64,000 nucleotides of DNA from Vibrio marisflavi CECT 7928 (GCF_921294215.1 NZ_CAKLDM010000001.1:1116001-1180000), one strand, 5' to 3'; positions 7,715-18,313 are shown, counted from the first letter of the stretch. Made by a program: numbers and translations. Notes: a model not told the origin generated them from the sequence alone.

Positions 7715-9097
7715 TTAAGGCTTGATAAGCCTTGCTCTAAACTGCTTACCTTTTAGCTTTCCATTTTGTAGCTGCTTTAGCGCCTTATTGGATACTTTTT
7801 TCGCGACTGCAACGTAAGAGCTCATTGCGTACAGATTAATTTTGCCAATGCTTTTGCCATCAATCCCACCCTCTTTCGTCAGAGAGCCCAGAATATCGCC
7901 TGGTCGCACTTTTTGCTTTTTGCCACCATTAATTTGAATCGTCACCATATTCACAGCCATTGGCTCACTACCTTTTGGCGCTGTTGGTATTTCACTAGGC
8001 TCGATTGCAATATCCATATACTCTTCAATCAAGGCCATTTTATAGCCGTCTTTTTCAGTGAAGAAACTATACGCTGCACCTTTGCTTCCAGCTCTGCCCG
8101 TACGGCCAATACGGTGAACATGCACTTCAGGGTCGCGAGACAGCTCAAAGTTGAACACTGCATCTAGATTGTCGACATCCAACCCGCGTGCGGCAACATC
8201 AGTAGCAACGAGTACAGAGACACTTTTATTAGAGAACAATACCAATGCTTGGTCGCGCTCACGTTGCTCCATGTCACCGTGCAATTCAATGACACTAAAG
8301 CCGCGGTGGTGCAATTCGTCACTAACATTCTGCACTTCCTTTTTGGTATTACAAAAGACAACCGATGACTCTGGTTGATGCTTTAGCAATAGTGCTTCTA
8401 ACGCATCATCGCGTTGTTCTAGAGAGTCCACTTTATAAAAAGATTGAGCAATGTTTTGAGTGGAATGCGTCGACTCCACCTTAATCATTTCAGGTTGATT
8501 CATAACGCGCTTGGCTATCGCCTCAATTTGCTGAGGGAATGTTGCGCTGAATAGAAGAGTCTGTCTGTTTGTTGGTGCTTGCTCAATAATGCTGTCCAAC
8601 GCATCTTGGAAACCCATATCCAACATGCGGTCAGCTTCATCAAGCACCAAAGTGTTCAACTCAGATAAATCAATGCGACCTTTTGATAGGTGATCTAAAA
8701 TTCGCCCCGGTGTTCCCACCAATATATGAGCTCCATGTTCTAACGATCCAATTTGCGGTCCCATTGGCATACCGCCACACAGAGTCAGCACTTTGATGTT
8801 GTGAGTCCCACGAGCAAGCGTTCTCACCTCTTTAGCAACTTGGTCTGCTAATTCACGAGTTGGACAAAGAATCAGTGACTGTACGCGGAATCGCTTAACT
8901 TTCAGGTTCGATAGAACACCAAGGCTAAACGCAGCCGTTTTACCAGACCCCGTTTTACCCTGACCAATCACATCCTTACCCTCCAAGATTAAAGGCAAGC
9001 TGTGCTGCTGGATTGCTGTCATATTAGTAAAGCCCAAGCTATCAAGTGTCTCAAGCAGCGCTTTTGTTAATGGTAATGAAGAAAATGGAGCAGTCAC
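7715..9097 (-). CDS. dbpA: ATP-dependent RNA helicase DbpA
   Basis: 460 residues, the usual length of DbpA. All DEAD-box motifs are present in order: Q motif (AIQQHSLPL), Walker A (GQGKTGSGKT), PTRELA, GG, TPGR, DEAD (VLDEADRML), SAT (LLFSATFP), ARGLD, HRIGRTGR. The C-terminal domain (from about 385) is the RNA-binding domain which, in E. coli, recognises hairpin 92 of 23S rRNA and acts in assembly of the large ribosomal subunit. Cytoplasmic. It stands alone between a bidirectional terminator and a divergent gene. Confidence 0.95.
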   Translation of the reverse strand: MTAPFSSLPLTKALLETLDSLGFTNMTAIQQHSLPLILEGKDVIGQGKTGSGKTAAFSLGVLSNLKVKRFRVQSLILCPTRELADQVAKEVRTLARGTHNIKVLTLCGGMPMGPQIGSLEHGAHILVGTPGRILDHLSKGRIDLSELNTLVLDEADRMLDMGFQDALDSIIEQAPTNRQTLLFSATFPQQIEAIAKRVMNQPEMIKVESTHSTQNIAQSFYKVDSLEQRDDALEALLLKHQPESSVVFCNTKKEVQNVSDELHHRGFSVIELHGDMEQRERDQALVLFSNKSVSVLVATDVAARGLDVDNLDAVFNFELSRDPEVHVHRIGRTGRAGSKGAAYSFFTEKDGYKMALIEEYMDIAIEPSEIPTAPKGSEPMAVNMVTIQINGGKKQKVRPGDILGSLTKEGGIDGKSIGKINLYAMSSYVAVAKKVSNKALKQLQNGKLKGKQFRARLIKP

Positions 9098-9275
9098 GAT
9101 AAATAAGCCTTCAGTGATGAACGGTAGTTTGACGCGTATTATCCGGAAAAATGGGTGAGTTACCAGCTATTCTATTCAGTTAAGTAATAACCAACTGTAG
9201 CGAAATTGAAACAAGCGCGACAACAAGGCTTTGGCTATGCTTAGGTATATTGTACAAATTAAGCAATAAGTTCTT

Positions 9276-10034
9276 ATGGCGGCGATGCATTCACTTCTCT
9301 TAACTGGTTGTATTTTGATGGCGACTCTGCCTAGTTTTAATGTACAAGCAACCGAAACGCCTTTGCGTATCGCCACCATTAACTTATCTCCTGCGGGTTA
9401 CAAAGAAGATGGACTCTCTAAAGGACTATTCTATGAAATTGCCAATGCGGTAGCGAAAGAGGCTGGGCTTAGTTACAAAAATACGGTCAAGCCCTATGGC
9501 AGAGTGCTCAACGACCTCAAGTCAGGAAAAACCGACATGTCTATGCTTGGTTTCAATCCGATACTGGAAGGTAAAGCCTCGCACACGACACCCATCCTAG
9601 AGCTGCGATTTATGTTAGTGAGTCAAAAGGGGCTGAACATACAAACCATAGAAGGCTTCAGTGGGAAAACTATTGGCGTGATTCGAGGCGCTCAGCCGTT
9701 AACTTCCCCGATAATCAAAGAGAGTAAAATCATCACAGTGACAAACTTTTCACAGGGAATAAAAATGCTCAAGGCGAAGCGATTAGATGCCTTAGCCATC
9801 AGTGATCTAGGGTTCTACTATACGCTCATCAAACAAGGGCTAACTCGAGATGATTTCGGTCCTTCCGTAGCGATGAGCAAAGATTCTGCCTATATGTATT
9901 TTTCCAATCACTTTGGCGATCAGCACAAGATCGAACAGCTGAATACCGCGCTTAATACTCTGAAAGAGAATGGAGGTATAAATCAGATATTGCGCCGTTA
10001 CGTTGGTGATGGCTATTTCGAAAATACCAAGTAA
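9276..10034 (+). CDS. Periplasmic solute-binding protein (PBPb family), orphan
   Basis: 252 residues with a signal peptide (about 1-25, ending VQA-TET) and a bacterial family-3 solute-binding fold: LRIATINLSPAGY at the start, TGKTDMSMLGF and GFSGKTIGVIRG in the middle. Such proteins bind amino acids or related small polar molecules; several in Vibrio work without ABC partners. No permease or ATPase is adjacent. An internal ATG at 9285 is an alternative start. It faces away from dbpA. Confidence 0.8.
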   Translation: MAAMHSLLLTGCILMATLPSFNVQATETPLRIATINLSPAGYKEDGLSKGLFYEIANAVAKEAGLSYKNTVKPYGRVLNDLKSGKTDMSMLGFNPILEGKASHTTPILELRFMLVSQKGLNIQTIEGFSGKTIGVIRGAQPLTSPIIKESKIITVTNFSQGIKMLKAKRLDALAISDLGFYYTLIKQGLTRDDFGPSVAMSKDSAYMYFSNHFGDQHKIEQLNTALNTLKENGGINQILRRYVGDGYFENTK

Positions 10035-10151
10035 CTTCATAGCCAAACTTTCTATCACAACTTTCAAAAAACAAACCATATGTACTAAAGTAAATTTTGT
10101 CGGCTATTTAATTCTTCGCGTAGCCTTTCACTTTTTATACAAGGAGTTGTA

Positions 10152-10313
10152 ATGAGAAAGATTTTTTTTGCATCCATAGCCTCTGCCGTACTTTTTCTCG
10201 CAGGGTGTGCATCCACAATGGATACCTCTGCAGTCGAAGACGCCACGAATACTGCTAGCGACGCTGCATCTACTGCCAGCAAAGTTAATACTGCCGTTGA
10301 GAACATAGAATAA
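10152..10313 (+). CDS. Small outer-membrane-type lipoprotein
   Basis: 53 residues. The signal sequence MRKIFFASIASAVLF ends in a lipobox LAGC (Cys about residue 19), followed by an Ala/Ser/Thr-rich, heptad-like tail (VEDATNTASDAASTASKVN). This resembles short Lpp- or OsmE-class cell-envelope lipoproteins with a helical body. AAGGAG sits 6 bp before the ATG. Function unknown; a structural envelope role is a guess from composition. Confidence 0.8.
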   Translation: MRKIFFASIASAVLFLAGCASTMDTSAVEDATNTASDAASTASKVNTAVENIE

Positions 10314-10326
10314 ATTGAAAAATGGG

Positions 10327-10353
10327 GAAGCTAAATTATTATTGAATAGCTTC
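10327..10353. terminator. Hairpin between the lipoprotein and uxuA
   Basis: GAAGCTA (10327-10333) pairs with TAGCTTC (10347-10353). It lies between convergent genes and could end either transcript; the U-tract is weak on both sides. Confidence 0.4.
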
Positions 10354-10397
10354 TCTCCCTTGAATACTTTCTCTTCACTCCCCTACTACCGGCTGCA

Positions 10398-11582
10398 TTA
10401 ACACTCGGCCATTGAGCGCTTCAAGGCCAGTTCCAAACCGCGAATTTCAGCCAAACCTTTAAGTCTACCGATACAGGAATAGCCGGGATTAGTTTGTTTT
10501 TTTAAATCGTCGATCATTTGATGGCCATGATCCGGTCGCATGACAATACACTCAGGCGCACCAGATAGCTCTCGGCGTTTTTCTTCTGAAAGCAGCGCCT
10601 TCACAACTTGATACATATCGACGTCTCCTTCCAAATGAGATGCCTCATGGAAGTTTAAAGGGTCACTTTCGCGCTGAGTAGATCGAAGATGGGTAAAGTA
10701 AATCCTATTCCCGTAAGTTTCTATCATTTTGACTAAATCGTTATCCCCCCGAACGCCGTAAGAGCCCGTACACATAGTGATACCATTCATCATGCTTGGA
10801 ACTGCCAAAACCAAGGCGTGAATATCTTCAATCGTTGATACTATTCTTGGCAAACCGAGTATCTTACGTGGCGGATCATCGGGGTGAATCGCTAATTTCA
10901 AACCATGTTGTTCGCATGTAGGCATCAACTCTTTCAAGAAATAAACCAGATGCTGCCTAAGAGTATCTTCGTCTATTTCTGAATAAGTATCTAAACGAGC
11001 CTGAAACTCATCCAAAGTATATCCTTCTTCAGCCCCCGGAAGGCCCGCTATAATATTGGCGGTCAGCTTATCAATTTGCTCACCCGTCATCGCATCAAAG
11101 TAAGACTTAGCCTTATCTCGCTCTTTCAGAGAGTACGTCTCGAAAGCACCCGGCCGCTTGAGAATAAACAATTCAAATGCTGCAAATGCAACATGATCAA
11201 AACGTAAAGCCTTCGAACCATCAGGAAGCTCAAATTCTAAGTCGGTGCGAGTCCAATCTAGCACTGGCATAAAGTTGTAACACACTGTTTTGATTCCACA
11301 CTCAGCCAAGTTAACGAGTGACTGCTTATAGTTTTCAATCCACTTTCGATAATTCCCTGATTGAGTTTTTATCTCTTCATGTACAGGAACACTTTCTACT
11401 ACAGACCAGGTCAGGCCTTTTGCGTCGACCACTTCTTTGCGATTAAGAATTTCTTCTTTTGTCCAAACTTCGCCGTTCGGGATATGATGAAGAGCAGTGA
11501 CAACACTTGTTGCACCTGTCTGCTTAATGTCATCTAAAGACACGGGATCGTTCGGACCATACCAACGCCAAGCGTGTTTCAT
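10398..11582 (-). CDS. uxuA: D-mannonate dehydratase UxuA
   Basis: 394 residues, the same length as E. coli UxuA. It converts D-mannonate to 2-keto-3-deoxy-D-gluconate, step three of glucuronate breakdown, in the cytoplasm. Recognisable blocks are [16 protein letters not shown] at the start, [29 protein letters not shown] and the metal-site-like HLRST near the C-terminus. It is transcribed divergently from uxuB across a 366-bp region carrying three ExuR/UxuR-type palindromes, so it is probably hexuronate-inducible. Confidence 0.96.
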   Translation of the reverse strand: MKHAWRWYGPNDPVSLDDIKQTGATSVVTALHHIPNGEVWTKEEILNRKEVVDAKGLTWSVVESVPVHEEIKTQSGNYRKWIENYKQSLVNLAECGIKTVCYNFMPVLDWTRTDLEFELPDGSKALRFDHVAFAAFELFILKRPGAFETYSLKERDKAKSYFDAMTGEQIDKLTANIIAGLPGAEEGYTLDEFQARLDTYSEIDEDTLRQHLVYFLKELMPTCEQHGLKLAIHPDDPPRKILGLPRIVSTIEDIHALVLAVPSMMNGITMCTGSYGVRGDNDLVKMIETYGNRIYFTHLRSTQRESDPLNFHEASHLEGDVDMYQVVKALLSEEKRRELSGAPECIVMRPDHGHQMIDDLKKQTNPGYSCIGRLKGLAEIRGLELALKRSMAEC

Positions 11583-11650
11583 CTAGGATTACCCTCTAAC
11601 TTTTTCGATAGCACCTAATTGTTCAATCAAAAACATCTGACAAGCCAAAA

Positions 11651-11664
11651 ATTGGCATACCAAT
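11651..11664. promoter_or_regulatory. UxuR/ExuR-type operator 1
   Basis: ATTGGCATACCAAT, a palindrome matching the ATTGGTATACCAAT core described for the GntR-family ExuR/UxuR regulators of enteric bacteria. It lies about 70 bp upstream of the uxuA start and so probably controls uxuA. Confidence 0.75.
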
Positions 11665-11756
11665 ATTAAATTTCGAGGAGATAATCTCGCTAACCCATAA
11701 CAAAAACAACTAAAACAAAGCTATTTGTTGATTTAGATCTCATAAATCAGCACACT

Positions 11757-11770
11757 TTGGAATGCCAATT
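11757..11770. promoter_or_regulatory. UxuR/ExuR-type operator 2
   Basis: TTGGAATGCCAATT carries the TTGGNATNCCAA core found in the other two sites. It is midway between the divergent uxuA and uxuB starts. Confidence 0.7.
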
Positions 11771-11908
11771 TTTTACAATATAGATCACATAAAGTGTTAG
11801 GGACATGTTCTAAAATGCGCAAAAAAGACCTAGAAAGTCCTGTTCTAGCTTTAGGATGAATTCACTGTCCTAGATCAGCAGTATTGTTCTGGTAGTACCA
11901 CACTAAGA

Positions 11909-11924
11909 ATTGGAATACCAATTT
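11909..11924. promoter_or_regulatory. UxuR/ExuR-type operator 3
   Basis: ATTGGAATACCAATTT repeats the ATTGGNATNCCAAT palindrome 25 bp before the uxuB start codon, where a bound repressor would block uxuB-uxaC transcription. Confidence 0.78.
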
Positions 11925-11948
11925 ATCCAGTATTGTAAGAGATGAAAA

Positions 11949-13415
11949 ATGCACAACATTTCGAACACCAAACTAAATGAAGAAGTAAGGCCCCTACAAT
12001 ATGATCGCAGTTCATTGAAAACTCGAATTATTCACCTTGGATGTGGGGCTTTTCATCGTGCGCATCAAGCCGTATTTACCGATGAAGTGCTCAGTAAAAC
12101 TCAATCTAATTGGGGTATTTGTGCGATAAGTTTGTTTAGTAGCCAGGGGCTAATTAAGGATCTACGAAACCAAGAGCATCTATTTTCTGTGGTAGAAAAA
12201 GGCTCTGAATCGACTAATGTAAAAGTCATTGGTTCAATAAAGGAAACGCTTCATCCCGCATTAGATGGCGTAGAAGCAGTGTTAGAAAAGTTTGCTGAAC
12301 CTCAAATCGCGATCATCTCGACAACAATCACTGAAAAAGGCTATTGCATCGATCCTGCAACCGGTACGTTGGATACTAATAATCCGGTAATCATTGAAGA
12401 TATTGCTCAACCAAATAAACCTAAATCTGCTCTGGGTTACATAGTGCAAGGATTGAAGCTACGCCGCGATCGACAGCTTCCTCCAGTTACCGTGATGTCT
12501 TGCGATAACCTGCAAGAAAATGGTCGTGTTGCAAAACAAGCAGTGTTGGCATTTGCTCGGCTGGTTGAGCCCGAGTTAAGTCAATGGATTGAAAACAACG
12601 TCAGTTTCCCTAATACCATGGTGGATCGCATTGTTCCGGCCACCACACCTGAAACACTGGATGAAATCGCCAGATTAGTGGGTGTTAACGACCCATGTGG
12701 CGTTGCCTGTGAACCTTTTCGCCAATGGGTGATTGAGGATAACTTCGTTGCGGGCAGACCAAGTTGGGACCTAGCAGGCGCTCAATTTGTTGACAACGTA
12801 GCTCCTTACGAGGAGATGAAGCTGCGTATGCTAAACGGAAGCCACTCATTCTTAGCTTATCTAGGATACCTTGCTGGCTACTCGTACATTTCCGATACCA
12901 TGCACGATGAAGGCTTTAAACGAACAACGTTAGAGTTAATGATGAACACTCAAGCTCCATCGCTGAACATGCCAAACGGGACCGATTTAAACGCCTACGC
13001 GAACAAACTCATTGACCGCTTTAGCAACTCAAACCTCAAACATAAGACTTGGCAAATTGCGATGGATGGCAGCCAGAAAATACCACAACGTTTTGCTGGA
13101 AGCCTGTCGTACCACCTTGAAAACGGTTCAGACTTCTTCCTTATTGCTCTCGCTATTGCGGGCTGGATGAAATACGTATCTGCGAAAGACGAACAAGGGA
13201 ATGATATCGACGTTCGAGATCCAATGGCAGAGAACCTTAAAAGGATATCTGAACAACACGGATCTGACAGCACGGCTGTCCCTGCTCTACTTTCCATTGA
13301 ATCTATTTTCCCTACGGAAATTGGCAGCAACCCACGAGTTATCGATGCCGTAACCCGCGCATATCAAACACTGATAGAAAATGGCTCAAAAGCTACAATT
13401 AACTCAGTTGACTAA
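11949..13415 (+). CDS. uxuB: D-fructuronate reductase (mannonate oxidoreductase) UxuB
   Basis: 488 residues; E. coli UxuB is about the same size. It belongs to the long-chain mannitol dehydrogenase family: the Rossmann start reads IIHLGCGAFHRAHQA (about 27-41), and the catalytic-region block KLRMLNGSHSFLAYLGYLAG is present. It reduces D-fructuronate to D-mannonate with NADH, the step before UxuA. It heads the + strand unit with uxaC 44 bp behind, and an operator lies just upstream. Confidence 0.95.
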   Translation: MHNISNTKLNEEVRPLQYDRSSLKTRIIHLGCGAFHRAHQAVFTDEVLSKTQSNWGICAISLFSSQGLIKDLRNQEHLFSVVEKGSESTNVKVIGSIKETLHPALDGVEAVLEKFAEPQIAIISTTITEKGYCIDPATGTLDTNNPVIIEDIAQPNKPKSALGYIVQGLKLRRDRQLPPVTVMSCDNLQENGRVAKQAVLAFARLVEPELSQWIENNVSFPNTMVDRIVPATTPETLDEIARLVGVNDPCGVACEPFRQWVIEDNFVAGRPSWDLAGAQFVDNVAPYEEMKLRMLNGSHSFLAYLGYLAGYSYISDTMHDEGFKRTTLELMMNTQAPSLNMPNGTDLNAYANKLIDRFSNSNLKHKTWQIAMDGSQKIPQRFAGSLSYHLENGSDFFLIALAIAGWMKYVSAKDEQGNDIDVRDPMAENLKRISEQHGSDSTAVPALLSIESIFPTEIGSNPRVIDAVTRAYQTLIENGSKATINSVD

Positions 13416-13459
13416 CAATATAAACAACCCAGTGAAACAGGCTTGGCGAGAAATTAAAT

Positions 13460-14872
13460 ATGAAAACTTTTCTGTGTGAAGACTTTCTTCTCTCGAATGA
13501 AACCGCCCGAAAACTTTATCACGACCACGCTGCATCGCAGCCAATCTATGATTACCATTGCCATTTAAACCCAGCAGAAATTGCACAAAATCGACAGTTT
13601 ACCAATATCAGTCAAGTCTGGTTGGAGGGCGATCACTATAAATGGCGTGGGATGCGAGCCGCTGGCATAGAAGAGCGCTATATCACTGGTGATGCAAGCG
13701 ACTATGACAAGTTTCTCGCTTGGTCTCAAACGGTACCAAAAACTCTGGGGAACCCCTTGTACCACTGGTCTCATCTCGAGCTAAAACGTCCATTTGGCAT
13801 CACGAATACTTTACTCGGCCCAGAGACTGCGCAACGAATTTGGCACGAATGTAATGAGCGATTAGCAACGCCTGAGTTTTCTGCTCGTGGGATAATGCAA
13901 CAGATGAATGTCGAGATGGTTGGCACAACTGACGATCCAGTTGACTCCCTAGAGTATCACCAGCAGATAGCCGAAGATGACACGCTTGATATCAGAGTAT
14001 TGCCAAGCTGGCGTCCTGATCGTGCTTTCAAAATTGAGTTAGAAGGTTTTGCTGATTACATCAATGAGCTGGGCCGCGTTAGCGATGTGTCAATTACACA
14101 CTTTAGCGATCTTATCGATGCGTTAGACAAGCGGCTAATTCATTTCAATCAACACGGTTGCCGCGCTGCCGATCATGGTATTGAGAATATGTGTTATGCG
14201 CCTATTCCGATTGAAAAAGAATTGGATCAATTGCTTACAAAACGTCTTGCTGGTGAAACTTTAACAGATCAAGAATGTGCGCAATTCTCAACCGCTGTGC
14301 AAGTTTGGTTAGGCTCGCGCTATTCAGAACTTGGCTGGGTGATGCAGTTGCACATCGGCGCACAGCGCGACAATAACAGCCGAATGTTTAAACTGCTTGG
14401 TTCAAACACCGGTTATGACTCTATTGGCGATAAGCCGTATGCTCTACCGCTTGCCCAGCTATTAAACGAAATGGATAAAGAGAACAAACTACCGCGCACT
14501 ATTCTCTATTGTCTGAACCCTCGCGACAACGAAATGCTAGCTTCGATGATTGGCAACTTTCAAGGTGACGGTATTGCCGGCAAGATACAATTTGGTTCGG
14601 GTTGGTGGTTTAACGATCAAAAAGACGGCATTCAAAGACAACTCGAACAGTTAGCTCAGTTTGGCTTGCTCAGTGAGTTTGTCGGAATGCTCACCGATTC
14701 GCGTAGCTTCCTCTCTTACACTCGCCATGAATATTTCCGAAGAATCTTGTGCAACATTGTAGGTACTTGGGTAGAAAGTGGTGAAGTTCCCAACGATATG
14801 TCATTGCTAGCACCAATGATTGAAAACATCTGCTTTGGCAACGCGAAGCGATATTTTGAAGATAGAGGCTAA
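13460..14872 (+). CDS. uxaC: Glucuronate/uronate isomerase UxaC
   Basis: 470 residues, the length of E. coli UxaC. Amidohydrolase-superfamily TIM barrel with the metal-binding HxH motif in [10 protein letters not shown] (about residues 31-40), conserved [12 protein letters not shown], and [11 protein letters not shown]. It isomerises D-glucuronate to D-fructuronate (and galacturonate to tagaturonate), feeding UxuB. No tagaturonate branch genes (uxaA/uxaB) are in this window, so the locus as seen serves glucuronate. Start ATG at 13460. Confidence 0.96.
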   Translation: MKTFLCEDFLLSNETARKLYHDHAASQPIYDYHCHLNPAEIAQNRQFTNISQVWLEGDHYKWRGMRAAGIEERYITGDASDYDKFLAWSQTVPKTLGNPLYHWSHLELKRPFGITNTLLGPETAQRIWHECNERLATPEFSARGIMQQMNVEMVGTTDDPVDSLEYHQQIAEDDTLDIRVLPSWRPDRAFKIELEGFADYINELGRVSDVSITHFSDLIDALDKRLIHFNQHGCRAADHGIENMCYAPIPIEKELDQLLTKRLAGETLTDQECAQFSTAVQVWLGSRYSELGWVMQLHIGAQRDNNSRMFKLLGSNTGYDSIGDKPYALPLAQLLNEMDKENKLPRTILYCLNPRDNEMLASMIGNFQGDGIAGKIQFGSGWWFNDQKDGIQRQLEQLAQFGLLSEFVGMLTDSRSFLSYTRHEYFRRILCNIVGTWVESGEVPNDMSLLAPMIENICFGNAKRYFEDRG

Positions 14873-15006
14873 CCTCTCCAAGCCTATTAAGCCTCGTATG
14901 TCATCGCGCTGAACACTATAAAAATGAATAAAGCGCTTCATTACCTGTGAAGAATACCGACATATAAACTAAGTTTATTGATAGTGTTATTTTTAGGTAT
15001 GGACGC

Positions 15007-16977
15007 ATGAGGCTAAATATTGTTCAAAGAGTCATTGGTGGCTATCTCATCATGTTTTTGTTGCTAGCTTCACTAGGTGGAATCAGTTACCTAAAACTAG
15101 CAACTGTCGAATCTCACGTACATCAGGTGACTCAGCAAGCCACACCTTTACTGGTAGAAATCTCACAACTTCAAACCGCCGTTCTTAAAAGCCAAAGAAG
15201 CCTTCTCGAATACATTACTTATACGGATGTGCAATCTCTTTCCTCTATTCGGGAAGCATTCGACCAACAGAAATCGGCATTTAATACCACTCTCGAAGAC
15301 CTCAAGTCATCCAATCTCAAAAGTGATCAAACCAATGTCATTACCACAGCATCCGAGGCCTATTTTTCAGTTGCCGATGATGTTATGAGCAATCAATTGG
15401 ATTACATCAAATTAACTCAAGAGCTAAATAACGCTCGTGAGGTTTTCGTAAAATATGAGGATGCCTTCCAAAAAGTCACTTTATTGCTACTAGATAAAGT
15501 GAGTAAAAGTCGATCTCAAAGTAATAAAGTTGACCGTTTAACCAGTGGAATCAAGCGGGATTTGCGGACACTGCGTGCTGCTCGAATCGATATGGATTTA
15601 ACAAAACTAATCAAAACATTTACCAAGAACGTCAATCGTGCAAAACAGGGAATCGGCAGCATTAAAGTGAGTGCCGGAGTTATTTCTCGGTTTGAAAAGA
15701 CAATAGCAAAGCTTGAAGAAGCGGGTATATCAAGCAAAGGTATGTTACCGCTAATGATGGAACAGAGGAAACTGCAAAGCGATATCCGTCAGCTAATAGA
15801 AAGTGCTCAAACAAACACCCGAACAATGGAAGCAGAGGTAGAAAAATTGGCTTCGCTTGCACTTAGTGAGGTTGACTCTGCGAGCGAAGTGACCACCAAA
15901 TCTGTCCATGATGCCGAATTGCTCATAGTGGTCATGACGCTCGCTTCAGCGTTAGTGGCTGCCATTATCGGCTACACGACGTCGAAAGCCATTCACAAGC
16001 CTTTATCACTGATAAACCGCGTGCTCCGAAAAATGACTCAAGGCGACATGACACACTATGTTGCCTACCAATCGAGCAGTGAATTTGGTGAGCTATCTAG
16101 TTCTATCGACCAACTCGTTTCAGAGATGAAAAACCTGTTGTCGCAAATAAATTCAGGTTCAGATAGTTTGGCAGAGGAAGCTCAGAATGCGTCACAAATC
16201 AGTGAAGCAACCATGTCTCGCGTATCCACTCAGAAGCAACAAATTGAGCTTATTGCAGCCGCTATATCCCAAATGGAAGTCAGTGTGTCAGAGGTGTTTA
16301 GAGCAACAGAGCAATCACAAAAAGAAGTCGTTGGTGCCAATGAATCCACCCAAGTAAGTCGAGAGCAAGTCGCTAGCAATTTAAAGCTGGTCGAAGAGCT
16401 GTTCCAAGAAATAAATACCGCGGTCGATATTACCCACAAATTAGACAAAGTGAGCAACGACATTGGTAACATCCTAGATGTAATTAGAGGCATCGCGGAA
16501 CAAACAAACTTATTAGCCCTTAACGCTGCAATTGAAGCAGCTAGAGCGGGAGAGCATGGACGTGGATTCGCCGTAGTTGCAGATGAAGTCAGAACACTAG
16601 CAACACGTACTCAACAATCAACCGTTGAAATTCAATCCATGATTGAGAGCTTACAAACTAGCTCTGAGCAAGTTGTCCAAGTAATGAACAAAAGCCAAGA
16701 CAAAACTCAAGAGTGCGTAGAACAGAGCCGTATTACAGACAACACGCTTCAATCTGTCGCTGAGCGCATGGAGTCAATCAATGACATGAGTATGCAAATT
16801 GCGCATGCTTCAGAAGAACAAATCGCTGTCAGCCGAGATATAGCAAAAACAATCAATGAAATATCGGAAGTTGCGAGTGAAACCGAAACTGAAGCGAGAA
16901 GTGCTTCATCTGTGAGTGATGTGCTCGCTCAATTAGCCCAAGAACAAAGCACATTAGCTCATAAATTTAAGGTTTAG
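15007..16977 (+). CDS. Methyl-accepting chemotaxis protein
   Basis: 656 residues. TM1 about 13-32, a long helical periplasmic sensor with heptad character (about 33-300), TM2 about 304-325 ([19 protein letters not shown]), a HAMP linker, and the cytoplasmic signalling domain. The CheA/CheW-binding hairpin tip is clear: [19 protein letters not shown] followed by [15 protein letters not shown]. The protein signals to CheA/CheW. It sits 134 bp after uxaC and 33 bp before a sugar-binding-protein gene. That suggests the sensed ligand is a uronate or oligouronide, possibly presented by that binding protein. This is inference from position only. Confidence 0.95.
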   Translation: MRLNIVQRVIGGYLIMFLLLASLGGISYLKLATVESHVHQVTQQATPLLVEISQLQTAVLKSQRSLLEYITYTDVQSLSSIREAFDQQKSAFNTTLEDLKSSNLKSDQTNVITTASEAYFSVADDVMSNQLDYIKLTQELNNAREVFVKYEDAFQKVTLLLLDKVSKSRSQSNKVDRLTSGIKRDLRTLRAARIDMDLTKLIKTFTKNVNRAKQGIGSIKVSAGVISRFEKTIAKLEEAGISSKGMLPLMMEQRKLQSDIRQLIESAQTNTRTMEAEVEKLASLALSEVDSASEVTTKSVHDAELLIVVMTLASALVAAIIGYTTSKAIHKPLSLINRVLRKMTQGDMTHYVAYQSSSEFGELSSSIDQLVSEMKNLLSQINSGSDSLAEEAQNASQISEATMSRVSTQKQQIELIAAAISQMEVSVSEVFRATEQSQKEVVGANESTQVSREQVASNLKLVEELFQEINTAVDITHKLDKVSNDIGNILDVIRGIAEQTNLLALNAAIEAARAGEHGRGFAVVADEVRTLATRTQQSTVEIQSMIESLQTSSEQVVQVMNKSQDKTQECVEQSRITDNTLQSVAERMESINDMSMQIAHASEEQIAVSRDIAKTINEISEVASETETEARSASSVSDVLAQLAQEQSTLAHKFKV

Positions 16978-17010
16978 TTATGGACTGTTAAATCAAACGT
17001 AGGGATTGCT

Positions 17011-18240
17011 ATGAAATACTTTTTAAAATCGTTGGTTTTCTTTGCCGTGTGTTTTTCTGCAATAGCGCAAAGTGGAACGTTAGTGATTGAAAGCTGGCGC
17101 GAAGATGGTGACATTTGGAATAACAAAATAATTCCAGCATTCACGGCTCAATATCCAAATATTAAAGTCGAATATAAACATACCGTCGCAACAGAGTATA
17201 ACGATCAACTCAATCAAAGACTCAAAGGTGGCAATGCCGGCGATATCATTACATGTCGTCCATTTGATGACTCTCTAAAGCTTTATCAAGCAGGCCATCT
17301 TGAAGATCTCACTGATGTTGATGGAATGGAAAACTTCCCCTCATTTGCACAATCCGCATGGCAAACAGACGATGGTGCTGTGACATTTTGTTTGCCTCTC
17401 GCTTCAGTTATTCACGGATTCTTCTATAACAAAGCCATCTTCTCTGAGTTAGGTTTACAGGAGCCAAAAACTGTTGCAGAGTTTTTTGTTGTATTAGAGA
17501 AAGTTCAAGGCCAAGGAAAATATCTACCTATCGCTATGGGGACAAAAGATAAATGGGAAGCGGCAACAATGGGCTTTCAAAATATCGGGCCCAACTATTG
17601 GAAAGGTGAAGACGGTCGCTTTGCATTGATTTCAGGCGAAGGCAAACTGTCCTCAGCAGAGTATGTGGCCGTTTTAGAACAGCTCGCTCGTTGGGGCCAA
17701 TTTATGGGCGAGCACCAAGCTCGTGGATATGTTGAAGCCATCAAAATTTTCGCTGATGGAAAAGCCGCAATATATCCGGCAGGTTCATGGGATATTTCCG
17801 CGTTTAACAACAAAATCGAATTAGGCGTATTCAGACCGCCAGTCTCCAATAGCGGTGATGATTGCTTCATCAGTGATCACACCGATATTGGTATTGGTGT
17901 CAACGTCAACAGCAAAAACAAAGAAGAAGCAATGACGTTTATACGCTGGATGGCAAGTGAAGAATTTGCTGGCATCTTCACCAACGCATTACCAGGTTTC
18001 TTCTCTTTGTCTAACCATTTCATCGATGTTCAAGATGAAACCGCGAAAAAAATGATAGCTTGGAGGGAAGAGTGCGACTCTACTATCCGTAACTCATATC
18101 AAATTCTCAATCGCGGCAAACCCAGCCTAGAACTAGAGATTTGGGAAACAAGTGTCGGTGTTATTGGTGGTACGATGCAGCCACAGGATGCAGCGAATCG
18201 CCTACAAACTGGCCTAGAAGGTTGGTACAAACCTGAATAA
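17011..18240 (+). CDS. Extracellular solute-binding protein family 1 (sugar type), no ABC partners nearby
   Basis: 409 residues with a signal peptide (about 1-19, ending AIA-QSG) and the family 1 sugar-binder architecture: GTLVIESWREDGDIWNNKIIP, INQRLKGGNAGDI-like block, HGFFYNKAIFSELGL and FADGKAAIYPAGSWDIS. These proteins bind carbohydrates in the periplasm for an ABC importer. Here no permease or ATPase follows. It is 33 bp after a chemoreceptor on the same strand and is probably cotranscribed with it, close to the glucuronate genes. A chemotaxis co-receptor role is therefore worth testing. Confidence 0.88.
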   Translation: MKYFLKSLVFFAVCFSAIAQSGTLVIESWREDGDIWNNKIIPAFTAQYPNIKVEYKHTVATEYNDQLNQRLKGGNAGDIITCRPFDDSLKLYQAGHLEDLTDVDGMENFPSFAQSAWQTDDGAVTFCLPLASVIHGFFYNKAIFSELGLQEPKTVAEFFVVLEKVQGQGKYLPIAMGTKDKWEAATMGFQNIGPNYWKGEDGRFALISGEGKLSSAEYVAVLEQLARWGQFMGEHQARGYVEAIKIFADGKAAIYPAGSWDISAFNNKIELGVFRPPVSNSGDDCFISDHTDIGIGVNVNSKNKEEAMTFIRWMASEEFAGIFTNALPGFFSLSNHFIDVQDETAKKMIAWREECDSTIRNSYQILNRGKPSLELEIWETSVGVIGGTMQPQDAANRLQTGLEGWYKPE

Positions 18241-18269
18241 AACTAATCCAACTAGATTGTCCATCAGTG

Positions 18270-18313
18270 ACCTCAACTGACATGAGTAATTTGCAATGAA
18301 TGTCAGTTGAGGT
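18270..18313. repeat. Perfect 14-bp inverted repeat, possible terminator
   Basis: ACCTCAACTGACAT (18270-18283) pairs perfectly with ATGTCAGTTGAGGT (18300-18313) around a 16-nt loop, 30 bp after the sugar-binding-protein gene. There is no U-tract, so it could be an mRNA 3' stem or a protein-binding dyad. Confidence 0.6.

Noticed and set aside
11774-11789. Possible CRP site in the uxuA-uxuB spacer (TACAA-N6-TCACA)
   Set aside because: Only the right half matches the consensus; the left half matches 2 of 5 positions.
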